Positions 56,045 through 64,000 of a stretch of 64,000 bases of DNA are shown piece after piece. A program made the translations under genes and the position numbers. The stretch comes from Halopseudomonas sp002296055 (lineage in GTDB: Bacteria > Pseudomonadota > Gammaproteobacteria > Pseudomonadales > Pseudomonadaceae), in assembly GCF_050876985.1 (NCBI RefSeq), contig NZ_JBPAPP010000001.1; one strand, 5' to 3'. The notes under the pieces are model-generated. The model ran no database searches and had not been told where the DNA came from. It saw nothing but the letters and a program-made list of their open reading frames with translations. The first letter of the stretch is position 1, and each line of letters opens with the position of its first letter.

Positions 56045-58039
56045 ATGCTGTTTCCCCGTCTCATGCCGCTAGCGGCTGCTCTGCTGATGCCCCTGCCGGC
56101 GCTGGCCACCTCTGAACCGGTCTCGTTGGCCAGTATTACCGTCAAGGGCCAGGCCATGGCCGACACCACTGACCAGGCCTATTCGGTTACCCATCTGCAC
56201 GCTGATGACATCCGTAACGAGCATGTTGATCAGGTGCAGAGCCTGCTGCGCAAGGTGCCGGGTATGAATGTCAGCACGCTGGGGCTGCCGGGAGTGGCCG
56301 ACAATATCTCGCTGCGCGGCTTTGGCGCCGGCGGGCACGGTGGGGACATCGGCTTTGTTGTCGATGGCATTCCGCTCAACGAAGCCATGTCCCACGCCGA
56401 TGGCTATGGCGACCTGAACGTGATCATTCCGCTGGAGCTGGAGCGTATCGATGTGCTGCGTGGCCCGGTATCGGCGCTGTACGGCAACTACAACCGGGCC
56501 GGCACGGTCACGCTGCAGAGCCGCCGGGGCGGTAACTACCGCGATCTGGACGTCAGTGCGGCGGAGTTCGGCAAGCTGGACTTGCAAGCCGCCGGCGGCG
56601 TTGAGGTAGGGCGTCAGCGCGTTAACCTCGCAGCGCAGGCAGTCTATGATGACGGTTTTCGCGACCAGTCGCAGGCTGACCGGCAAACCCTGGCTGGGCG
56701 CTGGGCGCTGGATGTTAGCCCTGATCTGGAAGTGGCCCTGTCCACCCGCCTGCATCATGCCGAGGCGGATAACCCATCCTACCTGCCCTACGCCGATTAT
56801 CAGCGCGACCCCTATGGCGTTTATAGCGAGGTGCAGAACGACGGTAGCGAGAAGGACTTCAGAACCCTGCGTCTGGATGCCAACTATCAGCTGAGCGATG
56901 AGCTGCGCCTGTTGAGTTTTGTCTACCACACCAGCCAGGACTTCAGCCGCTGGTTTACCCGGCCGGTCAGCGGTGTCTGGACTCAGCGTGAAGAAACCTA
57001 CGACCGCGATGTGCTCGGCGGCGGCTTCAACCTCAATGGCGACAGCCAGCTGGCGGGCAAGGCGCTGACCTGGGTTACCGGCATCGAGACTTATCGTGAA
57101 CGCACCGATTATCTGAAGTACGAAGACACCCAATACCGCCAGCGGGTCGGGCTGCCGGAGCTGGATCGCCGCTTCAGCCTGAATAACCTGGCGGCCTTCG
57201 GCGAGATGCAGTGGCAACTGCACCCGTTGTTCATGCCCAGCCTGGGCTTGCGCTGGGATCGCTTTACCGGCGACTGCGATCTGCAAGGCGCGCAAACCAG
57301 CACGGCGGACTGCGAGCGCATGTCGTCGGTCAGCCACACCAGCCCCAAACTGGGCATTCGCTCGCAGCCGCTGGATTGGCTGGAGCTGCGCGGCAGCTGG
57401 GCCGAAGGCTTTGCCATCGCGCCGGATACCGCCAAGTACGACCTGGGCGCAGGCAGTGTGTCGCCCAACGTGTTCCGGCAGGTTGAGCTGGGTATCACGC
57501 TGACATGGCGTGACCTGGGCCTTGATGTGGCGACCTACCGCATCGACTCCAGCGATGAGATCGGCCGCAACCCGGCCGGTGATTACGAGAACTTTGGCGA
57601 GACCCGCCGGCAGGGCGTGGAAGTGGCCGGCTACTGGTATCTCACCGATAGCCTGGATGTATCGCTGGCCTGGGCCACGGCGCAGTCGGAGATTCGCAAG
57701 CACCGTGACGCCAGCCTGGAAGGCAACCGGGTGACCGGTGTGCCCAGCCACACCACCACCGCGCAGCTCAACTGGCGCCCGCTGACGAATTGGGAAACCA
57801 GCCTGACGCTGCGTGATATCGGTGATTACGCGATCAATGCCAGCAATCAGCTGGTCGATGGCGGCTACCGCGTGACCGACCTGACACTGGCCTATCAGTT
57901 TCCGGGCACCCCGGACTATCGCGCCTACCTGGCGGTGGAGAACCTGTCCGACAAGGTCTATGCCTCCACGGTCTCCACCATCGGGTATGCTACCGGCGCG
58001 CCCCGTCGCGTCAGTCTGGGCCTTCAGGCCAGTTTCTGA
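56045..58039 (+). CDS. TonB-dependent receptor, probable nickel uptake
   Basis: 664 aa. Signal peptide ends ALATS; a TonB box-like segment (PVSLASITVKG) is followed by a plug with LRGFGAGGHGGDIGFVVDG and IDVLRGPVSALYGNYNRAG, then a barrel ending in F (GLQASF). A pair of Cys residues (DCDLQGAQTSTADC) probably forms a disulfide in an extracellular loop. The operon downstream encodes a nickel ECF transporter and NikR, so the cargo is most likely nickel, free or bound to a small chelator. AAGGA precedes ATG 56045. Confidence 0.9.
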   Translation: MLFPRLMPLAAALLMPLPALATSEPVSLASITVKGQAMADTTDQAYSVTHLHADDIRNEHVDQVQSLLRKVPGMNVSTLGLPGVADNISLRGFGAGGHGGDIGFVVDGIPLNEAMSHADGYGDLNVIIPLELERIDVLRGPVSALYGNYNRAGTVTLQSRRGGNYRDLDVSAAEFGKLDLQAAGGVEVGRQRVNLAAQAVYDDGFRDQSQADRQTLAGRWALDVSPDLEVALSTRLHHAEADNPSYLPYADYQRDPYGVYSEVQNDGSEKDFRTLRLDANYQLSDELRLLSFVYHTSQDFSRWFTRPVSGVWTQREETYDRDVLGGGFNLNGDSQLAGKALTWVTGIETYRERTDYLKYEDTQYRQRVGLPELDRRFSLNNLAAFGEMQWQLHPLFMPSLGLRWDRFTGDCDLQGAQTSTADCERMSSVSHTSPKLGIRSQPLDWLELRGSWAEGFAIAPDTAKYDLGAGSVSPNVFRQVELGITLTWRDLGLDVATYRIDSSDEIGRNPAGDYENFGETRRQGVEVAGYWYLTDSLDVSLAWATAQSEIRKHRDASLEGNRVTGVPSHTTTAQLNWRPLTNWETSLTLRDIGDYAINASNQLVDGGYRVTDLTLAYQFPGTPDYRAYLAVENLSDKVYASTVSTIGYATGAPRRVSLGLQASF

Positions 58040-58062
58040 CCTAGCGCATAAGGAGTTTGATC

Positions 58063-58773
58063 ATGTTTTACCCCCTGCGCCGCCTGCTTGCGGCAACCAG
58101 TCTGGCCCTGCTCAGCCCCTTGGTCAGTGCCCATACCGTCTGGCTGGAAGCGACTGACAGCGTGACCGACTATGCGGTGCGCTTTGGCGGCCATGCTGGC
58201 GTGCTGGAAGATTTTCCGCCGGCCAAACTGACAGAGATTCGCGCCATCGACGAGGCCGGTGAGCCGATCAACGTCGCTCGTCAGGATCTCACCGCCGGTG
58301 TACGTCTAAAGACCGCTCAGCCAGCCTCCCTGTTGACCCTGACCTTTGACAACGGCATCTGGAGCCGCCTGCCCAGCGGCCGCAGCGAGAACCTGCCGAT
58401 GGATCAGGTGGAGGGCGCTGAATCGGCGGTCAATGCAGTCAAATATCACAAGTACATCGCACGCTGGGATGCCCAGGCCATCCAGGCGCAGGGGCAGCCG
58501 TTCGAACTGGTACCGCTCAATCAGCAGGCACCAGCCGCCGGGGAGCCGCTGCGCCTCAAGGTGCTGATCGACGGCCAGCCGGCGCAGGGTATCGCCCTGG
58601 CCTTTGGCGAAGAAGGTGACGATGCCGTCAGTGACGCAGAGGGTGTGGCGGTGCTGAGTGCGCGCGCGGGCCTTAACCGTATCTGGTCCGGACAGCGGCT
58701 GGAGGTGGCGGACAACCCCGCCTACACCCAGCTAAGCACTGAATACAGTCTGGTGTTCCATGCGCAGGATTGA
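58063..58773 (+). CDS. DUF4198 periplasmic protein of the nickel operon
   Basis: 236 aa. A cleavable signal peptide ends VSAH, and the mature protein begins HTVWLEA, putting His at the N-terminus, a frequent metal-binding feature in this family. The rest is an all-beta DUF4198 domain as found with nickel and cobalt transport genes. It may pass metal across the periplasm from the receptor to NikM, though no ligand has been proven. ATG 58063 has AAGGAG 8 bp upstream. It overlaps the next gene by 14 bp. Confidence 0.85.
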   Translation: MFYPLRRLLAATSLALLSPLVSAHTVWLEATDSVTDYAVRFGGHAGVLEDFPPAKLTEIRAIDEAGEPINVARQDLTAGVRLKTAQPASLLTLTFDNGIWSRLPSGRSENLPMDQVEGAESAVNAVKYHKYIARWDAQAIQAQGQPFELVPLNQQAPAAGEPLRLKVLIDGQPAQGIALAFGEEGDDAVSDAEGVAVLSARAGLNRIWSGQRLEVADNPAYTQLSTEYSLVFHAQD

Positions 58774-59245
58774 ATTGCGCATTGCTGCGCTGCTGACGCT
58801 TTGGCTGTCGGCTTTTACCGTGCAGGCCCACGGGCTGGATGTGATCGCCCAGCACAGTGATGACCGGGTGTCTGGCCTGGCCCTGTATACCGACGGCACA
58901 CCGGCGCAGGCGATTTACGTTGCGCTGGTCGCGGCGGAGGATGCAACGCAGGTACTTGGCGAGAGCAAGACCGATGGCGAGGGCCGCTTTGTGTTTGCGG
59001 CGCGCGCCGATGGTGGCATGCGGGTCATTGTGGAAGGCGAGGAGGGGCATCGCGCCCAGGCGCTGGTTAGCGATTTGCCGGCCAGCGGTGGCAGTAATGC
59101 GACCTTGTTGCTGCTGCGCGAGGATATCGCCCGCCTGCAGCAGCATATGTGGTGGCGTGATCTGATTGGCGGCATCGGCTACCTGGTCGGCATTTTGGGC
59201 TTGTGGTCGTTGTGGCGCAGCCGTCAAAGCGGGCAGGCGCGCTGA
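58760..59245 (+). CDS. nickel transport accessory protein NikL-like
   Basis: 161 aa. Signal peptide ends VQAH, so again a His-led mature N-terminus (HGLDVIAQ). A carboxypeptidase-regulatory-like beta domain (DGEGRFVFAARADGG) follows, and a C-terminal membrane helix with the family motif RDLIGGIGYLVGILGLW. NikL is the extra membrane-anchored subunit in some ECF nickel transporters. Its stop overlaps the start of nikM. Confidence 0.82.
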   Translation: MRRIELRIAALLTLWLSAFTVQAHGLDVIAQHSDDRVSGLALYTDGTPAQAIYVALVAAEDATQVLGESKTDGEGRFVFAARADGGMRVIVEGEEGHRAQALVSDLPASGGSNATLLLLREDIARLQQHMWWRDLIGGIGYLVGILGLWSLWRSRQSGQAR

Positions 59246-59859
59246 TGCATATTGCCGAGGGCGTCCTCAGTCTGCCGGTGCTGGCCGGTTGCGCGGCCTT
59301 GTCGGCGGGCTGTGTCGCCATGGGTGTGCGCCGTCTGGACGAGACGCGCATGCCGCTGGCGGCGCTGCTCGGCGCCGCCTTTATGGTCGCCAGTACGCTG
59401 CACATGCCGGTTGGCGTGGGCAGTGTGCATCTGATTCTCAACGGCCTGGCCGGTCTGTTGCTTGGCTGGGCGGTGTTTCCGCTGTTCTTTGTTGCTCTGT
59501 TGCTGCAGGCGGCGTTGTTCTCCTTTGGCGGCTTTACCGTGCTGGGCGCCAATCTGCTGATCATGGCTGCGCCTGCGTTGCTCTGCCATCTGCTGCTGGC
59601 GCCAGCGCTGCGGGGCGAGCCCGGCCGGCGTCGGTTGCTGCTGGTGGGGGCCGGCTGCGGTGTAATCGGCGTGGGCGGAGCCACGGTGCTGGCGGCCCTG
59701 CTGCTGAATCTGAGCGGTGGCAGTCTGTTTGATCATCTGGTTGGCATGCTGGTGCTGTCCCATGCACCGGTGTTTGTGGTCGATGCCCTGATCAGCGCGC
59801 TGGCGCTGAACCTGTTGTGGCGCATGCTGCCGGATATGACGCGGGAGCTGTGTCCGTGA
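59245..59859 (+). CDS. nikM: ECF nickel/cobalt transporter, S component (CbiM/NikM)
   Basis: 204 aa with about six membrane helices. It begins MHIAEGVL; in CbiM/NikM the N-terminal amine, His2 and a conserved later His (here in VHLILNGL) bind the metal. Which metal is carried is set by context: the final operon gene is NikR, which favours nickel. The start overlaps the nikL stop by 1 bp (TGATG). Confidence 0.92.
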   Translation: MHIAEGVLSLPVLAGCAALSAGCVAMGVRRLDETRMPLAALLGAAFMVASTLHMPVGVGSVHLILNGLAGLLLGWAVFPLFFVALLLQAALFSFGGFTVLGANLLIMAAPALLCHLLLAPALRGEPGRRRLLLVGAGCGVIGVGGATVLAALLLNLSGGSLFDHLVGMLVLSHAPVFVVDALISALALNLLWRMLPDMTRELCP

Positions 59860-60515
59860 GCGCGCCGCAGCGGTTGCTGCTGGCCATGGCCGGGGCGCTG
59901 GCAGGGGCCCTGTTGCAGCAGACCTGGCAATTACTTGCGTTGCTGGTGGTGGCCGTGGCCGCGCTGCTGTGCGTGGCGGCGCTGCGCCTGGCCTCGCCCG
60001 GCTGGCTGCTACGCCGGGTGGCGCTGCTGAATGTTTTTGTGGCGTTGGTTTGGCTGACTCTGCCCTGGCAATGGTCGTCAGGCGCGCTGAGCTGGAGCGA
60101 GGCGGGCGTGCAGGCGGCGCTGCATATCAGCTTGCGCAGCAACATCGCCGGGCTGTTCTGCATCGCCTTGCTGGCCGGTATGAATGCCTTTGAGGTGGCG
60201 GCGGCCGCCGCGCGTCTGGGCATGCCAGCGCGGCTGGCACAGCTGTTGTTGCTGACGGTGCGTTATCTCAGCGTGCTGCAGCAGACCCGCCAACAGGTAC
60301 AGCGGGCGATGCAGGCACGGGGTTTTCGGCCGCGCTGCAACTGGCGCACGGTGGAGGTGCTGTCATTGCAGGTGGCGTTGATTCTGGTACATGCGCTGCT
60401 GCGCGCCGAGCGGGTGGCGCAGGCGATGCAGGCGCGGGGGCTGGCGCAGCGCCTGCGTGTCCCTGCCCAGCCTGTTGAGGCGCCGGGTCTGGCGGCCGGG
60501 CAGGAGTGGCGATGA
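59856..60515 (+). CDS. nikQ: ECF transporter T component (CbiQ/NikQ)
   Basis: 219 aa from GTG 59856, which overlaps the nikM stop (GTGA). Membrane helices in the first half are followed by two coupling motifs, AMQARGF and AMQARGL, that contact the ATPase. It links NikM to the NikO dimer. The frame is open further upstream, but that part lies inside nikM. Confidence 0.92.
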   Translation: MSAPQRLLLAMAGALAGALLQQTWQLLALLVVAVAALLCVAALRLASPGWLLRRVALLNVFVALVWLTLPWQWSSGALSWSEAGVQAALHISLRSNIAGLFCIALLAGMNAFEVAAAAARLGMPARLAQLLLLTVRYLSVLQQTRQQVQRAMQARGFRPRCNWRTVEVLSLQVALILVHALLRAERVAQAMQARGLAQRLRVPAQPVEAPGLAAGQEWR

Positions 60516-61144
60516 GTGTGCTGATTGAGGCGAGCGGGCTGCGTCTGGCGCGCGGCCCGCAGCGCCAGCTTGCGCTGCCGGACTTTGCCCTGCATGAGGG
60601 CGAGCGGCTGTGCCTGGTGGGGCCAAGCGGGCGTGGCAAGACCAGCCTGCTGCACGCGCTGCTGGGGTTTGTGCCGCTGCAGGCCGGCAGTCTGCAGGTG
60701 TTTGGCCGTGCGCGCAGCCGCGAGGCGGACTTTGTGCCGCTGCGCGGGCCGCTGGGCTTGTTGTTTCAGGACCCGGTCGATCAACTCTTTGGCCCGACCG
60801 TGGCCGATGATGTGGCCTTTGGACCGCGCAATATGGGACAGGACCGCGCGCAGGCCGGCCAACTGGCGCTGCGTACCCTGGCCGCGCTGCAGCTGGAGCA
60901 CTTGGCCGAACGGCCGGTGCAGCAGCTCTCCGGTGGTGAGCAGCGGCTGGTGGCGCTGGCCGGGGTGCTGGCGATGAGCCCGCGGGTGTTGTTGCTGGAT
61001 GAACCGAGCAACGGCCTGGACGAGGCCAGTTGCGAGCGTCTGTTTGCCTGTTTGCTGGACACCGGCTTGCCAATGCTGATTGCCAGCCACGATCAGACAC
61101 TGGTACAACGTCTGGGAACCCGGATTTTGACGCTGCCCGCATGA
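60512..61144 (+). CDS. nikO: ECF transporter ATPase (CbiO/NikO)
   Basis: 210 aa. Walker A GPSGRGKTS, signature LSGGEQRL and Walker B LLLDEPSNGLDEAS are complete. A single ATPase gene implies a homodimer in the NikMQO complex. ATG 60512 overlaps the nikQ stop by 4 bp and follows GGAGTGG. It is slightly short for the family (most are 230-280 aa), lacking part of the C-terminal region. Confidence 0.93.
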   Translation: MSVLIEASGLRLARGPQRQLALPDFALHEGERLCLVGPSGRGKTSLLHALLGFVPLQAGSLQVFGRARSREADFVPLRGPLGLLFQDPVDQLFGPTVADDVAFGPRNMGQDRAQAGQLALRTLAALQLEHLAERPVQQLSGGEQRLVALAGVLAMSPRVLLLDEPSNGLDEASCERLFACLLDTGLPMLIASHDQTLVQRLGTRILTLPA

Positions 61145-61151
61145 GGATCAG

Positions 61152-61625
61152 ATGGAGCGCATCACCATTTCCCTGGAGAGTGATCTGGCCGAAGCCTTTG
61201 ACGCGCTGATCGCCGAGCGCGGTTATCGCAGCCGCTCCGAAGCGATGCGTGACCTGCTGCGCGCTGAGCTGGAGAGTGCTCGCCAGACGGAACAGACGAG
61301 CGAATACTGTGTGGCCGCGCTCAGCTATGTCTACCACCATCATCAGCGCGAACTGGCTGAGCGGCTGGCGCGCCATCACCACGAGCACCATGACCTGAGC
61401 GTGTCCACACTGCTGTCCTACATCGACCATGACCACTGCCTGGCCAGCTCGATCCTGCGTGGGCCTACGGTGCAGGTACGCCAGTTGGCCGAGCGCATTA
61501 TGGCTGAAAGCGGCGTGCGGCACGGCCAACTGAACCAGGTATCGCTGACCGAAGACGAACACGAACATCAGCACGCCGGGCATGACCATAGCGGCCGGCA
61601 TCGCCATCTGCGCCCCTTGAGCTAG
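61152..61625 (+). CDS. nikR: nickel-responsive regulator NikR
   Basis: 157 aa. Residues 1-45 are a ribbon-helix-helix DNA-binding domain (ERITISLESDLAEAFDALI). The C-terminal ACT-like domain carries the nickel ligands in HHHEHHD and HDHCLAS. Unlike E. coli NikR (133 aa), the protein ends in a His-rich tail (EDEHEHQHAGHDHSGRHRH), which could store or deliver nickel. It is the last gene of the operon it presumably represses when nickel is plentiful, through the site at 55953-55979. Confidence 0.95.
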   Translation: MERITISLESDLAEAFDALIAERGYRSRSEAMRDLLRAELESARQTEQTSEYCVAALSYVYHHHQRELAERLARHHHEHHDLSVSTLLSYIDHDHCLASSILRGPTVQVRQLAERIMAESGVRHGQLNQVSLTEDEHEHQHAGHDHSGRHRHLRPLS

Positions 61626-61662
61626 CACAGCGGCGCCTTGAACACCCGACAAGAGGTTTTTT

Positions 61663-63138
61663 GTGACCCACGTTTGCCCTGACGATTTTGTGAAGGTTGA
61701 CACCCCTGAAGCGGCGGTAGACCGTTTGGCAGCGTTGCACCAGCAAGCGACCAGCGCGCTGCGTTCCGCCCTTAAACAGTACCTTGCCGACCGCAGCCAC
61801 CCCGGTGCAGACCGCTGCGCCTACCGCTACCCGGAGCTGCGCCTGACCTATCACTGTCAGGGTGAGGTGCCCAGCAGCGTCCGGGCCTATGCCAAGGTAC
61901 AGGTGCCGGGCACCTACGCGATTACCGTGACCCAACCTGAGGCGTTTCGCAGTTATCTGCTGGATCAGCTGCGTCCGCTGATGTCCGATTTCACCGTAAC
62001 GGTGGAGGTGGGTCCGAGTCAGGCCAACATCCCCTACCCCTACGTGGTGGAGCAGGGCGATGAGCTGGGTGCCTCGGGGGTAACCGCTGCGGAGTTGGCG
62101 CGGGTGTTCCCGAGTACCGACCTGTCAGCTGCCAACGACAGTACCGCAGACGGTTTGTACGACTGGGAAAATCAGGATCCGCTACCCCTGGCACTGTTTG
62201 ATGCCGCGCGCACCGATTTCTCCCTGCGTCGGCTGGTGCATTACACCGGCAGTGACTGGCGCCACGTGCAGCCCTGGATTCTTTTGACCAACTACCACCG
62301 CTACGTGGATCAGTTCATTCGTCACGGGCTGGACATGCTGCAGAGCGACTCGCGCTTTAAGCGCATGGTGCTGCCGGGCAACGTGGTAGTCGAGCGGGGC
62401 ATGAGCGAGGGCGAGATGCAGGCGGTTATCGAGTCGGTGGTCTGGCACCGCTTTCAGATGCCGGCGTATCACCTGCAAGGTGCCACCCCGGCCGAGGGCA
62501 TTACGCTGGTCAACATTGGCGTTGGGCCGTCCAACGCCAAGAACATCACTGACCACCTGGCGGTGCTGCGCCCGCACTGCTGGCTGATGATTGGTCACTG
62601 TGGTGGCCTGCGGCAGTCGCAGACCATCGGTGACTATGTGCTGGCGCATGCCTACATGCGCCGAGACGGTATTCTCGACCGGGTGCTGCCGCCCAATATC
62701 CCGCTGCCGGCGTTGGCCGAGGTGCAGCAGGCGCTGCAGCAGTCTGCGGCCGAGGTGACCGGTGAGCAGGGCGACGCGCTCAAGCGTCGTTTACGCACCG
62801 GTACGGTGCTGACCTACGACGACCGCAACTGGGAGCTACGCTGGGCCCAGGAGCGACCGCTGATCAACCAGGCACGCGCCATTGCGGTGGATATGGAGAG
62901 TGGCACCATCGCTGCCCAGGGTTACCGCCTGCGGGTACCCTACGGCACGTTGCTGTGCGTTTCTGATAAGCCTCTGCACAGTGAGATAAAACTACCGGGC
63001 GCGGCTGGCGCCTTCTATGAGCGAGCTGTCACGCAGCATTTGCACATCGGGATACACGCCCTGGAACTGATGCGCAGCCAGCTCGACTCGCTTCACTCGC
63101 GCAAATTGCGCAGCTTCGACGAGCCGCCGTTCCGCTAG
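61663..63138 (+). CDS. amn: AMP nucleosidase
   Basis: 491 aa, typical for bacterial Amn. An N-terminal regulatory domain is followed by the phosphorylase-like catalytic domain with NIGVGPSNAKNITDHLAVLR (first residues quoted: NIGVGPSNAKN) and DMESGTIAAQGYR. It hydrolyses AMP to adenine and ribose 5-phosphate. The GTG start at 61663 has AGAGG upstream. It lies 37 bp after nikR but is probably a separate transcription unit in function. Confidence 0.94.
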   Translation: MTHVCPDDFVKVDTPEAAVDRLAALHQQATSALRSALKQYLADRSHPGADRCAYRYPELRLTYHCQGEVPSSVRAYAKVQVPGTYAITVTQPEAFRSYLLDQLRPLMSDFTVTVEVGPSQANIPYPYVVEQGDELGASGVTAAELARVFPSTDLSAANDSTADGLYDWENQDPLPLALFDAARTDFSLRRLVHYTGSDWRHVQPWILLTNYHRYVDQFIRHGLDMLQSDSRFKRMVLPGNVVVERGMSEGEMQAVIESVVWHRFQMPAYHLQGATPAEGITLVNIGVGPSNAKNITDHLAVLRPHCWLMIGHCGGLRQSQTIGDYVLAHAYMRRDGILDRVLPPNIPLPALAEVQQALQQSAAEVTGEQGDALKRRLRTGTVLTYDDRNWELRWAQERPLINQARAIAVDMESGTIAAQGYRLRVPYGTLLCVSDKPLHSEIKLPGAAGAFYERAVTQHLHIGIHALELMRSQLDSLHSRKLRSFDEPPFR

Positions 63139-63183
63139 GCTGCCCGCACGTTCACACGGCTGTCATGCCGGTGGCGCATCATG

Positions 63184-63201
63184 CCCGGTCTATAGACCGG
63201 G
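63184..63201. promoter_or_regulatory. 18-bp perfect palindrome CCCGGTC-TATA-GACCGGG
   Basis: A perfect dyad ends 7 bp before the next start codon, so it overlaps the ribosome-binding zone. It could be an operator, or an RNA hairpin that limits translation of the downstream gene. Confidence 0.45.
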
Positions 63202-63208
63202 AGTGAAT

Positions 63209-64000
63209 ATGCACACTGGACATGACAGCCTTGTATCGTCCGCACCGCGCTGGCGGTTGCGCAGGCGCGCACTCACACTGCTGACCCTGTTGGCGGCCCT
63301 GCTGGCACTGTCGGTGCTGCTGGTTGGCTGGTTGCGGCCCGCTGCGCCGCTGCCGCCCTCAGCGCTGTCACTGCAGGATTTTCGCGTGACGCTACCGGGC
63401 GTGGCAGTCGCTGGCATTGGTGATGATCTCTCAGGCATTACCCACGACGGTGACCACGACCGCTTGCTGGCCATTACCAACTCCGGCCCTGAACAGCTGC
63501 TGGTGCTCGACCGTCAGGGCAGCCTGCTGGCGCAACATGCGCTGATTGGTTTCAAGGACACCGAAGATCTAGCCTGGCTCGGCGATGGCCTGCTGGCGAT
63601 TGTTGAGGAGCGGGTGCAGCGCATCAGCATTCTGCCCCTGCCTGTAGCGGGTGAGCCGCTGCGCCGCGCTGACGCCCGCCAACTCACCTTGGGCATCGGC
63701 CTGTCGGACGACAACAAGGGCTTTGAAGGCATCGCCTATGATCGCGGGCGCGATCTGCTGTATCTGGTCAAAGAGCGCGACCCGCAGCGCCTGTATCGGG
63801 TTGCCGGGCTGCGCAGCACACTGCAGGGCAATCTGCAGCTGGATGTGCAGGACCTGACCGCCTGGATTGATGACGCCGGGGTGTCCAGCGACCTGTCGGC
63901 CATCACGGTTGAGCCGCGCAGCGGTCATCTGCTGCTGCTCAGTGATGAGTCGCGCTTGCTGTTCGAACTCGGCCCGCAGGGCCAACTGCTGAGTCAACGC
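63209..64000 (+). CDS. SdiA-regulated (YjiK-like) family protein, partial
   Basis: 264 codons to the window edge; the 3' end is missing. An N-terminal membrane helix (about residues 20-43, with ALTLLTLLAALLALSVLLVG) anchors the protein, followed by a beta-propeller-like SdiA-regulated domain with GDDLSGITHDGDHDRLLAI and DNKGFEGIAYD repeats. These proteins face the periplasm; their function is not known. ATG 63209 lies directly behind the palindrome, with GGGAGTG as ribosome site. Confidence 0.85.
   Translation, partial: MHTGHDSLVSSAPRWRLRRRALTLLTLLAALLALSVLLVGWLRPAAPLPPSALSLQDFRVTLPGVAVAGIGDDLSGITHDGDHDRLLAITNSGPEQLLVLDRQGSLLAQHALIGFKDTEDLAWLGDGLLAIVEERVQRISILPLPVAGEPLRRADARQLTLGIGLSDDNKGFEGIAYDRGRDLLYLVKERDPQRLYRVAGLRSTLQGNLQLDVQDLTAWIDDAGVSSDLSAITVEPRSGHLLLLSDESRLLFELGPQGQLLSQR

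Overview
The window is high-GC, densely packed gammaproteobacterial chromosome and almost certainly Pseudomonadaceae. The block ponA / pilMNOPQ-aroK-aroB-(AAA+SPOR protein)-gltB-gltD-hemE-parA-metY (about 20.6-41.3 kb) is the arrangement I know from Pseudomonas. An L-type bd oxidase cluster (cydABX-cydDC), many acyl-CoA dehydrogenases and several small regulated catabolic units would suit a Halopseudomonas-like environmental pseudomonad; the genus is an inference. No phage, insertion sequence, CRISPR array, tRNA or rRNA was seen.

Layout. 0-6 kb: an esterase and a Baeyer-Villiger-type monooxygenase, divergent from an AraC regulator, then a pair of acyl-CoA dehydrogenases. 6-8 kb: a Tsx/OmpK-like porin and an lrgAB/cidAB-type pair. 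8.3-14.4 kb: cydA-cydB-cydX-cydD-cydC, that is, cytochrome bd plus its assembly exporter. 14.5-20.6 kb: a single-chain biotin-dependent acyl-CoA carboxylase and an acyl-CoA synthetase facing a LysR regulator, with a perfect operator-like palindrome between them. 20.6-41.3 kb: the conserved housekeeping block (PBP1A, type IV pilus alignment complex and secretin, shikimate pathway, glutamate synthase, haem synthesis, homocysteine synthesis). 41.4-44.8 kb: an SLC13-type permease and SelO. 45-48.8 kb: two paralogous ~595-aa acyl-CoA dehydrogenases. 48.8-49.0 kb: a candidate Gac/Rsm small RNA. 49-52 kb: a hydratase and TauD-like dioxygenase pair facing an AraC regulator, then a YegP-like protein. 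52.4-55.8 kb: a FepA-like siderophore receptor facing an AraC regulator. 56-61.6 kb: a seven-gene metal uptake operon (TonB receptor, DUF4198 protein, NikL, NikM, NikQ, NikO, NikR) with a NikR-type operator upstream. 61.7-64 kb: AMP nucleosidase and the start of an SdiA-regulated/YjiK-type protein.

Two items stand out. The first is a ~120-nt RNA gene at about 48913-49033. It has an exact GacA box (TGTAAG-N6-CTTACA) upstream, six GGA motifs of which at least two can sit in hairpin loops, and a strong terminator; it lies outside the rsmY and rsmZ neighbourhoods I know from P. aeruginosa. The second is the outer-membrane-to-cytoplasm nickel operon, in which a dedicated TonB-dependent receptor is co-transcribed with an ECF-type nickel importer and its own NikR sensor.
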